Shown: positions 7,654 through 16,469 of the stretch, piece after piece
Layout: each line of letters begins with the position of its first letter
How positions within the stretch are numbered: the first letter of the stretch is position 1
Source: an uncultured Bacteroidales bacterium
GTDB lineage: Bacteria; Bacteroidota; Bacteroidia; Bacteroidales; P3
DNA length: 44,918 nt
Reading direction: 5' to 3'
Assembly (NCBI GenBank): GCA_900317955.1
Contig: ONIP01000015.1
Location: 1-44,918, forward strand
Program-made: the position numbers and the translations under genes
Notes under the pieces: generated by a model
Told to the model about the DNA's origin: nothing
Seen by the model: only the letters and a program-made list of their open reading frames with translations
The model's database searches: none

Positions 7654-8031
7654 TTAGGCACCGATTTTGGCGGTGTAGGCAATATTGTCGAGCAGAGCGT
7701 CGATGTCGGCCATGTTGGCGGGTTTGATCTTGATAATCCAGCCGTCGCCATAGGGGTCGCTGTTGATAGCAGAAGCGTCGTCAAGATTGGTGTTGAACTC
7801 AACAACCTCAGCCTCAACGGGCATCAGAAGGTCTGCCACGGTCTTCACAGCCTCAATGCTGCCAAAAGCTTCACCGGCTCCAATTGTGTCGCCTACGCAG
7901 TCTACATCGACAAAAACTATGTCGCCCAATTCATGCTGGGCATAGTCAGTGATTCCTACATAAGCAAATTCGCCTTCTACTCTTACCCATTCATCGTCTT
8001 GGGTGTACTTTAAATTCTGGGGAATGTTCAT
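7654..8031 (-). CDS. gcvH: glycine cleavage system H protein
   Basis: 125 residues, the normal length for GcvH. This small lipoyl carrier shuttles the aminomethyl group between the P, T and L proteins of the cytoplasmic glycine cleavage system. The lipoylation site is Lys63 in [16 protein letters not shown]. The N-terminus ([20 protein letters not shown]) and [19 protein letters not shown] are typical, as is the C-terminal GWIIKIK. It has its own promoter (TAATTTTG at 8077-8084 with an upstream TTTTG) and terminator (7587-7622), so it is a single-gene unit; gcvP and gcvT are not in the window. This is common in Bacteroidales. Confidence 0.97.
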   Translation of the reverse strand: MNIPQNLKYTQDDEWVRVEGEFAYVGITDYAQHELGDIVFVDVDCVGDTIGAGEAFGSIEAVKTVADLLMPVEAEVVEFNTNLDDASAINSDPYGDGWIIKIKPANMADIDALLDNIAYTAKIGA

Positions 8032-8076
8032 TGTACTATTGTTTTAAGTGTTTTGTTTTATTATTTAAATTTTCTG

Positions 8077-8108
8077 CAAAATTACGCATTTTCGTTTGTT
8101 TGACAAAA
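8077..8108 (-). promoter_or_regulatory. promoter of gcvH
   Basis: Minus-strand -7 box TAATTTTG (8084-8077) and -33 box TTTTG (8108-8104) with about 19 bp between them, a close match to the Bacteroidota sigma-ABfr consensus. The start codon at 8031 is about 45 bp downstream. Confidence 0.65.
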
Positions 8109-8268
8109 TTTTTTTGTCTGATTCAAAAAAAAATTCTATTTTTGTCACGTCAAAAATCGTTCTATTTTATAACATTTCTCCGTTTTAAATGTTTAATATC
8201 AGAACGTTCCGTTTTACATACCGAAAAAGAATTTTTTCTAAAATCAACAAAGCACATACGCTACTTTT

Positions 8269-10368
8269 ATGTATAGCAAAGCAGAATTAGAAGCCAAGGC
8301 CCACATCGAACTCATCAATATTGCCAAAGAATTAGGCATCCCCAGGGCCACCCGCTTGGATGCGCAGGAACTCATGTATAAAATCATCGCACTGCAATCT
8401 GAAAACCCCAAAGCAATCACTAAAGAACAGGAACAGCAAAAAGCCAAGGAATCAGAGGCCCGCCCCAAACGCGCTCGTATCAAACCCACGCTCTTGGCCG
8501 AGTCTTCACTCAACAACCCCGAGTTGCACAAACGCAAAATACGCCCCGACCAGAACTCCAAACCTCAAGCCTCCGGCACGGCCCAGCCTAAGCGCGATCT
8601 CCCTTCACGTCCCGCTGTCGAGTCTTCCGGCATCAACATTGCCGACCTCGAAGTGCCCTCCATCCCCTCCATCCCCGATGTGGTCACTCCCTCCGGTCGC
8701 CTGCTACGCCGCTATGCGCCTACTCCCAGCTCTGCACCCGAGCCTCAGCCTCAGCCCCAGAACTCCATCCCCGAAGCCGCCGCTCCCGCTCCTGCACCCG
8801 AACCTCGTCCCGCTGCCGAACCCGTCAAGCGCAAACGCGGTCGCCCCAAGAAAGTGAAAGAACCCGTCGAAACCGCCGCTCCCCAGCCTGCCCCGGCTCC
8901 CTCCGCGCAGCCTCTGCCCGAGACTCCCGCTGTCCCCGAATCCAAAGCCGAGTCGCCCGCTCCCGCTCCTGCTCCCGCCAACGTTGAGAAACAGCCTTCC
9001 TTCAATCGTCCGCAGCCAGCCTCTCCCACCCAGGAGCCGCTCCCTTCCGCCGACCTCACCAACAGCGAAACCCCTTCCATCCCCTTACCGCAACAGCCCA
9101 CCAACCAGCGCGAAGCCCACTATCTCCGTTTCGGTAATAAAAACAAACGTCATCGTAACAATAACGAACCCTACAGCGACGAATTTCTCGCCCAGATAGG
9201 CATTCCCACACAACCCGCTCCCAAGCCTGCCAAGGTCTATCCTTTCGACACCGAAGGCGTCATCGATGCCGAAGGTGTTCTCGAACTCGCTCCCGACGGA
9301 TTCGGTTTTCTCCGTTCTTCCGACTACAATTATCTCGCCTCTCCCGACGATGTTTTCGTCTCCGCTCCCATGGTCCACAATTTCGGCCTCAAATCGGGCG
9401 ACACCGTCCGTGGCCGTGTCCGTCCTCCCAAAGAGAACGACAAATATTTCGTCATGGTGAAAATCACCGAAATCAACGGCCTCTCTCCCGAACGTATCCG
9501 CGATCGCGTCCCCTTCGAGTCCCTCACTCCGCTCTTCCCCGAAGAGAAATTCAAACTTACCGGCCATCCCCAGCAAACCCTCTCCACCCGTATCATCGAT
9601 ATGTTCACACCCATTGGAAAGGGTCAGCGCGGACTTATTGTGGCTCAGCCCAAAACTGGTAAAACAACCCTCCTCAAAGAGGTCGCCAACGCCATTGCCT
9701 ACAACCACCCCGAAGTCTACCTCATGGTGCTTCTCATCGACGAACGCCCCGAGGAGGTTACCGACATGCAGCGCAGTGTCAATGCCGAAGTCATAGCCTC
9801 CACTTTCGACGAACCCGCCGACCGCCATGTACGCATTGCCAACATCGTCCTCGAAAAGGCCAAGCGTCTCACCGAGTGCGGCCACGATGTGGTCATTGTC
9901 CTCGACTCCATCACCCGTCTCGCACGTGCCTACAACACCGTCCAACCTGCCTCCGGCAAGGTTCTCTCCGGCGGTGTCGAAGCCAACGCCCTACAAAAGC
10001 CCAAACGCTTCTTCGGCGCTGCACGCAATATCGAAAACGGTGGCTCACTGACCATCATCGCCACCGCCCTTACCGAAACAGGCAGCAAAATGGACGACGT
10101 CATCTTTGAGGAATTCAAAGGCACCGGCAACATGGAGCTGCAACTCGACCGCAAAATGGCCAACAAACGGCTCTATCCCGCCATCGACCTTGTTGCCTCT
10201 TCCACCCGCCGCGACGACCTGCTTGTTCCCAAGAACCTCCTCGGCCGCACGCTCGTTCTTCGCAACCAACTCACCGACATGACCCCTGTCGAAGCCATGG
10301 AATTCCTCCAAAAGAACATGGCCCACACCGTCAGCAACGAGGAGTTCCTCCTTACTATGGACAAATAA
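8269..10368 (+). CDS. rho: transcription termination factor Rho with long disordered insert
   Basis: 699 residues, against about 420 for E. coli Rho. Residues 1-45 are the Rho N-terminal helical domain ([20 protein letters not shown]). Residues ~48-320 are a low-complexity insert rich in Pro, Ala, Glu and Gln with a basic AT-hook-like KRKRGRPKK at 187-195. The RNA-binding OB fold starts near 322 ([15 protein letters not shown]). The ATPase core has the P-loop PKTGKT at 461-466, [16 protein letters not shown], and the secondary RNA site region [20 protein letters not shown]. The hexamer acts on nascent RNA in the cytoplasm. Long inserts are typical of Bacteroidota Rho, and the B. thetaiotaomicron insert is reported to drive phase separation. 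Third codon positions are very rich in C. The start is preceded by an A/T-rich leader. Confidence 0.97.
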   Translation: MYSKAELEAKAHIELINIAKELGIPRATRLDAQELMYKIIALQSENPKAITKEQEQQKAKESEARPKRARIKPTLLAESSLNNPELHKRKIRPDQNSKPQASGTAQPKRDLPSRPAVESSGINIADLEVPSIPSIPDVVTPSGRLLRRYAPTPSSAPEPQPQPQNSIPEAAAPAPAPEPRPAAEPVKRKRGRPKKVKEPVETAAPQPAPAPSAQPLPETPAVPESKAESPAPAPAPANVEKQPSFNRPQPASPTQEPLPSADLTNSETPSIPLPQQPTNQREAHYLRFGNKNKRHRNNNEPYSDEFLAQIGIPTQPAPKPAKVYPFDTEGVIDAEGVLELAPDGFGFLRSSDYNYLASPDDVFVSAPMVHNFGLKSGDTVRGRVRPPKENDKYFVMVKITEINGLSPERIRDRVPFESLTPLFPEEKFKLTGHPQQTLSTRIIDMFTPIGKGQRGLIVAQPKTGKTTLLKEVANAIAYNHPEVYLMVLLIDERPEEVTDMQRSVNAEVIASTFDEPADRHVRIANIVLEKAKRLTECGHDVVIVLDSITRLARAYNTVQPASGKVLSGGVEANALQKPKRFFGAARNIENGGSLTIIATALTETGSKMDDVIFEEFKGTGNMELQLDRKMANKRLYPAIDLVASSTRRDDLLVPKNLLGRTLVLRNQLTDMTPVEAMEFLQKNMAHTVSNEEFLLTMDK

Positions 10369-10609
10369 GAATAATTCGTTAATTCGTGAATCTTTTAGAC
10401 GCGCCAAGGACTAATACATTCTGAATTCGTTAATTCGTTAATTCGTAAACGTGTTAATTCGTGAATCGCTTAGTAGCTTAATAGGTTAATCGCTTATTCG
10501 AGAATCAAGGACTAACACATTCTGAATTCGTTAATTCGTGAATCTTTTAGACGCGCCAAGGACTAACACATTAACACATTCACACGTTAACACATTCAAT
10601 AACACATTC
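10369..10609. repeat. octamer-periodic spacer with a 42-bp exact direct repeat
   Basis: Nearly the whole rho - aldolase spacer is made of degenerate 8-mers such as CGTTAATT, CGTGAATC, GCTTAATA, GGTTAATC and TAACACAT. An exact 42-bp direct repeat occurs at 10373-10414 and 10525-10566; it contains TTTTAGACGCGCCAAGGACT. No hairpin terminator with a T-run was found after rho. Confidence 0.8.
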
Positions 10610-11647
10610 ATGAAACGCGGATTTGGCAGCGACAACCACTCGGGCATCAGCCCTGAAATCATGGAGGCAATCGCCTCCGCCAATGTAGAACATGCGTTAG
10701 CCTATGGCGACGACGAATATTGCCGCCGCACCGAACAACTTTTCCAAGACACTTTCGGTCCTCAGGCACGTGTCTATTTCGTCTTCAACGGCACAGGTGC
10801 CAACGTTCTCAACATCGACGCCATGTGCCGCTCTCATCATGCCGTGGTCTGTGCCGAAACTGCACACATCAACGTCGACGAATGTGGAGCACCTCAACGC
10901 ATCGTTGGCTGCCGCCTCCTCACTGTGCCTACTCCCGATGGCAAACTCACCCCTCAACTGGTCAAAACCCAGCTCCATGGCTTCGGTTTTGAGCACCACT
11001 CCCAGCCCCGTGCCATCAGCATCACGCAACCCACCGAACTCGGCACCCTTTATTCTCTTGACGAAATCCGTGCCCTCGCCAATCTCGCTCACTCCCACAA
11101 CATGTATCTCCACCTCGACGGTGCCCGCCTCGCCAATGCCGCTGTCGCTCTCGGTTGCACCTTCCGCCAGATGACCACCGACTGCGGTGTCGACTGTCTC
11201 TCTTTCGGCGGTACCAAAAACGGCCTTCTCATGGGCGAAAGTGCCGTGATTCTCAATCCCCAGCTCGATGTCGACCTCAAATACCGCCGCAAGCAGATGG
11301 CTCAACTGTGCAGCAAGATGCGTTTCATGGCCGTCCAGTTCGATGCTTATCTCACCACCGGTGTCTGGCAACGCAACGCAGCACACAGCAACCACATGGC
11401 TCAACTCCTCCACAACGCGCTCCTCTCCATCCCGCAAGCCAAAATCATGTACCCCGTCCAGGCCAACAGCGTTTTCGTAAAACTCCCCAACAAAGTCTGG
11501 AACGCTCTCCTCAACGACTACTTCTTCTACTTCTGGGACGAAGAGCAGGATGTGGTACGGTGGATGTGCTCTTTCGACACTACCGAGGATGACATCATCA
11601 ACCTCATCCAAGCCCTTAAACAACGTCTGCAAGAATATCAGGCTTAG
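10610..11647 (+). CDS. ltaE: low-specificity L-threonine aldolase family PLP enzyme
   Basis: 345 residues from the ATG at 10610. The family starts with exactly this kind of sequence (MKRGFGSDNHSGISPEIMEA), whereas 24 upstream in-frame codons fall in the octamer repeat. It is a beta-eliminating lyase-type fold I PLP enzyme that splits L-threonine into glycine and acetaldehyde in the cytoplasm. The PLP-binding Lys is K203 in SFGGTKNGLLMGE; D170 in LHLDGAR contacts the cofactor ring in this family; FVFNGTGAN (58-65) is the phosphate-binding loop. It is followed after 20 bp by the TrmH-type methyltransferase and probably co-transcribed with it. Other substrates (allo-threonine, phenylserine) cannot be ruled out. 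Confidence 0.9.
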   Translation: MKRGFGSDNHSGISPEIMEAIASANVEHALAYGDDEYCRRTEQLFQDTFGPQARVYFVFNGTGANVLNIDAMCRSHHAVVCAETAHINVDECGAPQRIVGCRLLTVPTPDGKLTPQLVKTQLHGFGFEHHSQPRAISITQPTELGTLYSLDEIRALANLAHSHNMYLHLDGARLANAAVALGCTFRQMTTDCGVDCLSFGGTKNGLLMGESAVILNPQLDVDLKYRRKQMAQLCSKMRFMAVQFDAYLTTGVWQRNAAHSNHMAQLLHNALLSIPQAKIMYPVQANSVFVKLPNKVWNALLNDYFFYFWDEEQDVVRWMCSFDTTEDDIINLIQALKQRLQEYQA

Positions 11648-11667
11648 CCTTTTATCATTACACTAAA

Positions 11668-12480
11668 ATGCTTGTTCCCGTCACCGACCTCTCTCATCCG
11701 GGGCTGCAACCCTACGCCCGTCTTACCGAGGCACAGCTTCGTAACAGGCTCGAACCTCAGCAAGGCATCTTCATCGCCGAGAGTCCTAAAGTGATTCGTA
11801 TTGCCCTCAACGCCGGCTACCAACCGCTTTCTCTCCTCAGCGAAGAAAAGCATATCACTGGGCAGGCAGCCGATATTGTTGCCCGCATGGATGGGCTTCC
11901 GGTCTTTGTCGGCAGCCGTCAACTTTTGGCATCCCTCACCGGTTACGAACTCACACGCGGGGTACTTTGTGCCATGCGGCGCCCCGTCCTTCCTTCCGTC
12001 CAGGAGGTATGCTCCGGCCAACGTCGCATCGTCCTTGTCGACAGCGTGGTCAACAGTACCAACACGGGTGCCATCTTCCGCGCTGCAGCCGCCTTGGGCA
12101 TGGGGGGAATTCTTTTCACCCCCACTTGCTGCGACCCTCTTAACCGTCGTAGTGTCCGTGTAAGTATGGGCACAGTATTCCAGATTCCTTGGACTTACAT
12201 CTCCTCTTGGTACGATCCAGCTTTGCTCCAGCTTCGCTCCGAAGGCTTCAAAACCGTTGCCCTCGCCCTCTCTCCCCAAGCCATTCCCATCAACCACCCA
12301 GCCCTCCTGGCTGAAGAACGCCTCATCATAGTCCTCGGCACTGAAGGCGACGGCCTACAGCAAAGCACCATCGACGCATGCGACTATCAAGCCATCATCC
12401 CCATGCAGCGCGGGGTTGACTCCCTCAATGTCGCCGCAGCAGCTGCCGTCGCCTTCTGGCAACTGCGCACTGACCAATAA
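11668..12480 (+). CDS. SPOUT (TrmH/SpoU) family RNA 2'-O-methyltransferase
   Basis: 270 residues. It has the three SPOUT knot motifs: NSTNTGAIFRAAAALGMGG (129-147), VLGTEGDGL (222-230) and IPMQRGVDSLNVAAAA (244-259). An N-terminal substrate-binding domain (~1-100) precedes the catalytic domain, as in RlmB-like and TsnR-like enzymes. The enzyme is predicted to methylate a ribose 2'-OH in rRNA or tRNA using S-adenosylmethionine; the target base cannot be told from the sequence. It converges with priA, leaving only 16 bp between stops, and I see no clear shared terminator there. Confidence 0.9.
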   Translation: MLVPVTDLSHPGLQPYARLTEAQLRNRLEPQQGIFIAESPKVIRIALNAGYQPLSLLSEEKHITGQAADIVARMDGLPVFVGSRQLLASLTGYELTRGVLCAMRRPVLPSVQEVCSGQRRIVLVDSVVNSTNTGAIFRAAAALGMGGILFTPTCCDPLNRRSVRVSMGTVFQIPWTYISSWYDPALLQLRSEGFKTVALALSPQAIPINHPALLAEERLIIVLGTEGDGLQQSTIDACDYQAIIPMQRGVDSLNVAAAAAVAFWQLRTDQ

Positions 12481-12496
12481 CTATATTCATGTAATC

Positions 12497-14998
12497 TTAC
12501 TGCGGATCCACATCAAAGTGTATCTGCAACGAGGACAGCATTTTGTCTCCTTTAAGCCTCTCGGCCATATCCATTATTATCTTCTTGGCCTGGGCTATCG
12601 CCTCGTTCTTTTCAAACCGCATCATGATGTTTTTCAGATACAATCCTCTCACCCGGGGCACATTAGGATACTCCGGCCCCACAACACGCATGTCAAACAC
12701 TTCGCGCAGCATGCTGGCGTATTTCGCTGCCGCCTCATTCAGCATCTCGCTGTCCCTGTGTTTCATCGTGATGTATATCAACCGGTAGAAGGGCGGATAC
12801 CGAAACACTCTACGGTCGGTCACCTGACTTTCATACATCCGCTCATAGTTATTGTCTATCACATCCCGTATTGCTTGGTGATATGGGTTGAATGTCTGTA
12901 TGATAACTTTTCCCCGTTGCCCGTGCCGCCCTGCGCGCCCGCTCACTTGTGTCATCTGCTGGAACGCCCGTTCGTATGCTCTGAAATCGGGAAAATATAT
13001 CAAGTTGTCAGCACTTACAATTCCTACCACTCGCACATGGTCAAAATCCAATCCCTTTGTCACCATCTGCGTCCCAACAAGTATGTCTATCCGTCTGTCC
13101 TGAAAGTCATTGATGATTTCAAGGTGTCGGTTTTTCTGCATCGTGCTGTCCAAGTCCATACGCGCCACCCGCGCATTCGGAAACAAGATACTGAGGTCAT
13201 CCTCTATCCGTTCCGTACCGAAACCTTTCATGGTCAAATGTTTGCTGTGGCATGCCGGGCACTCGGTAGGCAGTGGTATGGAATAGCCGCAATAGTGGCA
13301 CCTCATACTGTTGGTAGCCTTGTGGTACACCAGCGACACATCGCAGTGCTGGCATTGCGGTGTCCAGTGGCAGTCGTCGCATTCCACCCGTAGCGAAAAC
13401 CCTCTTCTATTCTGGAACAGTATCACTTGCTCATGGTCATCAAGGGCCTCCTGTATTTTTTCTATCAAAAATTGCGAGAAATGGCTGCTCCCCGCCACGG
13501 CCTGTTCTCCCTGCTCCCTCCGCAAGCGGCGAGCTTCTTCCTTCATGTCGGCGCACAGAACCTCCGGCATCAGCAACCCGCCATATCGGTGTTTCATCTC
13601 GCAAAGACCGTATTTCCCTTGTTTTGCGTTGTAATAACTTTCCAACGATGGTGTTGCCGAGCCTAACACCGTTTTGGCTCCCCACAAATGTGCCAGATAT
13701 ATCGCCACATCACGACCGTTGTATCGGGGTGATGGGTCATATTGCTTATAACTGCTGTCATGTTCTTCGTCCACAATCACCAGCCCCAACCGACGGTAGG
13801 GTAGGAACAAGGCACTCCGCGCCCCCAACAGCACATCAAACCTCTTGTTCGGGTCTTCCTCCATGGTACGTTCCCAGACTTCAGCCCGCTGCGACACACT
13901 GAACCTCGAATGGTACACACCAACCTTGTCGCCAAAATATCGTCTCAGTCGGTTGATGATCTGTGCAGTCAAGGCGATTTCCGGCAACAGGAAAAGCACT
14001 TGTTCGCCGCGGGCTAAAGTATCGTTGATTAATTTTATATACACCTCCGTCTTGCCCGACGAGGTTACTCCATGCAGCAGCGTAACCGGCTTCTCGCAAG
14101 TTCTGATATAGTCGTACGCATCCTTCTGCTCGCCGCTCAGCTCTATCGTGTCAGCCGAGGTCACCTGCTCATACTGGTCCAGTCTCGACTCTACATGCTC
14201 TTCTGCTACCAACACCCCATGGCGTATCAATGTCTTCAGTGCCGAGTCCGACACCGGCTTCCCGTCCTCAGTATCCAGCAATCTCCTTTTCACCACGGGA
14301 ATATTGTCATACTGGCTCATCTGCAAATATTTCAACAGCACGTCTACCTGTTTCTGCGTACTCTTTTTCTCCTCAAGGGTGTTGAATAGTTCCTTCAACT
14401 TGTCCGAATCTTTGTACTCTGGTGCAAGCGAGATATACATCGACGTCCGTGGCACAAATCTTTGCCGCAATTCCTCGTCCATGACAATGATACTGCGCTC
14501 AATCATTGTGTTCAACAGAGGCATCATCTTCTGCAGTCCGATGGCTTTACCTATATCGTCAACCGTCATAACAGGATGCTCCGTAAGCAACTGAACCACC
14601 TTCAACTCATTGGCGCTAAGATTCGACAACTCTCCTGTATATTCGGGATGTATTGATACCGATGACTCGCTGGCCAACCTGAATGCCGTCGGCAGTGCCA
14701 CAGCCATTACATCCCCTACATAACACATATAATAATCGGCCATCCACTCCCATAGTTTCAACTGTTTCTCGTCAACTATAGGTTTCAAGTCCAGCACCGA
14801 CAGCACATATTTTACCATATAGTGCGGCACCTCTTGGTGTACCCTCCTCACGATGGCCGAATACAACCGTTTGGCTCCAAACTGCACTACCACCCGCTGA
14901 CCAACCCCCACAATTCCATTATACTCCTGCGGCACACGGTAAGTATAGGTGTCGTGGATGTGCAATGGCAATATTACATCTACAAAATATGTATCCAT
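12497..14998 (-). CDS. priA: primosomal replication restart helicase PriA
   Basis: 833 residues. PriA reloads the replicative helicase at stalled forks. The N-terminal DNA-binding region (YFVDVILPLHIHDTYTYRVP) is typical. The helicase has a P-loop near residue 310 (GVTSSGKTEVY), a DEEH box (VIVDEEHDSSYKQYDP), and VLGSATPSLES. Zinc-binding cysteines are seen in CDDCHWTPQCQHCDVSL and CHYCGYSIPLPTECPACH. The helicase C-terminal motifs VGTQMVTKGLDFDHV and QVSGRAGRHGQRG follow. Length is slightly above the E. coli protein (732), as usual in Bacteroidota. A TACTTTTG -7 box lies 39 bp upstream of the start. Confidence 0.97.
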   Translation of the reverse strand: MDTYFVDVILPLHIHDTYTYRVPQEYNGIVGVGQRVVVQFGAKRLYSAIVRRVHQEVPHYMVKYVLSVLDLKPIVDEKQLKLWEWMADYYMCYVGDVMAVALPTAFRLASESSVSIHPEYTGELSNLSANELKVVQLLTEHPVMTVDDIGKAIGLQKMMPLLNTMIERSIIVMDEELRQRFVPRTSMYISLAPEYKDSDKLKELFNTLEEKKSTQKQVDVLLKYLQMSQYDNIPVVKRRLLDTEDGKPVSDSALKTLIRHGVLVAEEHVESRLDQYEQVTSADTIELSGEQKDAYDYIRTCEKPVTLLHGVTSSGKTEVYIKLINDTLARGEQVLFLLPEIALTAQIINRLRRYFGDKVGVYHSRFSVSQRAEVWERTMEEDPNKRFDVLLGARSALFLPYRRLGLVIVDEEHDSSYKQYDPSPRYNGRDVAIYLAHLWGAKTVLGSATPSLESYYNAKQGKYGLCEMKHRYGGLLMPEVLCADMKEEARRLRREQGEQAVAGSSHFSQFLIEKIQEALDDHEQVILFQNRRGFSLRVECDDCHWTPQCQHCDVSLVYHKATNSMRCHYCGYSIPLPTECPACHSKHLTMKGFGTERIEDDLSILFPNARVARMDLDSTMQKNRHLEIINDFQDRRIDILVGTQMVTKGLDFDHVRVVGIVSADNLIYFPDFRAYERAFQQMTQVSGRAGRHGQRGKVIIQTFNPYHQAIRDVIDNNYERMYESQVTDRRVFRYPPFYRLIYITMKHRDSEMLNEAAAKYASMLREVFDMRVVGPEYPNVPRVRGLYLKNIMMRFEKNEAIAQAKKIIMDMAERLKGDKMLSSLQIHFDVDPQ

Positions 14999-15036
14999 CA
15001 GTTAATTATGCCGTCGTCGGCCTTTCTATTATTGTG

Positions 15037-15044
15037 CAAAAGTA
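15037..15044 (-). promoter_or_regulatory. -7 promoter box of priA
   Basis: CAAAAGTA on the plus strand reads TACTTTTG on the minus strand, followed by C, 39 bp before the priA start. It fits TAnnTTTG exactly. Confidence 0.55.
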
Positions 15045-15218
15045 CAAAAAAAATCTTTCTTCTTTCACTTTGTCATCAAAAAAAACTCCTTCTCTGCAAC
15101 CAACCTTTTCATACATAACCGTTTGCCCCGTGATGCAGAAAAAATCCCCTTCCCGCAATAATTACCCCCCGCCTGCGTTATCAAGCAACAAAAGGAAACC
15201 CGAAAACAAAAACCCTTC

Positions 15219-16382
15219 ATGCGCCGCATCATCATAGCCGTTACCAACGATTTGGCCACCGACCAGCGCGTAGACCGCACTTGCCGTGCCCTTACTGACA
15301 TCGGTTGGCAGGTCACACTGGTCGGGCGTCGGCTGCCCGACAGCCCAAGGCTCGCCCCGCGTCCCTATGCCACCCGGCGCATGCGTCTTCTCTTCCACCG
15401 CTCCGCATTCTTTTATGCTGAATACAACCTGCGGCTTTTCCTCTATCTCCTTTTCCGTCCTGCCGACCATTTCTTCGCCAACGATACCGACACCCTCCCC
15501 GCATGCACCCTCGCCGCCGTCCTCCGCCGAAAACCTCTCGCTTTCGACGCCCACGAACTCTTCCCCGATGTGCCTGAGCTCGCCGCCCGTCCCCGCATCC
15601 AAGCCGTTTGGAAATGGATTGAACGCACCTGCCTGCCACATGTGAAGCAGGCCTTCACCGTCTCCCAAAGTGTGGCTGACGAATACCGGCACCGCTACGG
15701 AATAGAGATGTCCGTGGTCCGTAATACCTCCAGTCTACCTTCGCTCCAGTTCCACTCCCGCACCACCCCACATCAACCCCGAATTCTCCTTTACCAGGGA
15801 GCTGTAAATATCGGCCGAGGCATCCACGAAATGATAGACGCCATGGAGTTCCTTCCCGAGTGCAAACTCCTAATCATCGGCACTGGCGACATCTTCGAAC
15901 AGGAACGCCGTTACGCCGCTGCCCAGCCATGGTGCACCCGAGTCGAATTCCTTGGACGTATGGACCCCGAATCCCTCCATGCCATAACCCCGCAAGCCGA
16001 CCTTGGACTCTGCCTTCTCCAAGACTTGGGGCTAAACTATCGCTACTCCCTCCCAAACCGTATCTCCGATTTTGCCAACGCCGGAGTCCCCGTCCTCGCC
16101 ACTGACTTCCCTGAAATCCGCCGCACCCTCCTCCATTATGGTACAGGAACCCTGACAGAGCCCTTGCCCGGCTCAGTCGACGATGAATCATACCGCCAAT
16201 ACATTTCCCGCCTCGTCGCCGACATAAAGTCCGCCCTTCGCTACTGGGATGCGCTTCCCCTCGACGAATGCCGCCAACGTTTCCAACGTGCGTCGGAAGA
16301 ATTAAGCTGGTCTCACGACAAAAACATCCTCCTAAGTTCCTTCACCCAACCCAATCCACAGCCCAACAACCAACCCCAATAA
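15219..16382 (+). CDS. GT4-type glycosyltransferase
   Basis: 387 residues with two Rossmann-like halves (GT-B fold). The N-terminal half has a signature common in Bacteroidetes GT4 enzymes (VTNDLATDQRVDRTCRALTD) and FANDTDTLPA, FDAHELFPDVPE. The C-terminal donor-binding half has LLYQGAVNIGRGIHEMIDAM, then LPNRISDFANAGVPVLATDF, where E-x7-E-like acidic residues are replaced by NRISDFANAG. It probably transfers a nucleotide-activated sugar to a lipid-linked or surface glycan at the inner face of the membrane. No other capsule gene is adjacent, so the product is unknown. The codon bias is C-rich, like rho. The last residues (QPNPQPNNQPQ) are low complexity. Confidence 0.85.
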   Translation: MRRIIIAVTNDLATDQRVDRTCRALTDIGWQVTLVGRRLPDSPRLAPRPYATRRMRLLFHRSAFFYAEYNLRLFLYLLFRPADHFFANDTDTLPACTLAAVLRRKPLAFDAHELFPDVPELAARPRIQAVWKWIERTCLPHVKQAFTVSQSVADEYRHRYGIEMSVVRNTSSLPSLQFHSRTTPHQPRILLYQGAVNIGRGIHEMIDAMEFLPECKLLIIGTGDIFEQERRYAAAQPWCTRVEFLGRMDPESLHAITPQADLGLCLLQDLGLNYRYSLPNRISDFANAGVPVLATDFPEIRRTLLHYGTGTLTEPLPGSVDDESYRQYISRLVADIKSALRYWDALPLDECRQRFQRASEELSWSHDKNILLSSFTQPNPQPNNQPQ

Positions 16383-16469
16383 CTAATCCCAAAAAGAAAA
16401 AAATAACCCAAGGAACGCAATAATTGTCACAAACGTCCGTTAAAGCAAGCATAAAAATAACATTAGAAT

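Noticed and set aside
8252..8270. TACTTTTA as a rho promoter box
   Set aside because: It would put the transcription start within the first codons and differs from TAnnTTTG at the key last G.
9085..11632. Minus-strand open frames of 286 and 311 codons opposite rho and the aldolase gene
   Set aside because: They arise from the strong C bias at third codon positions of the sense genes.
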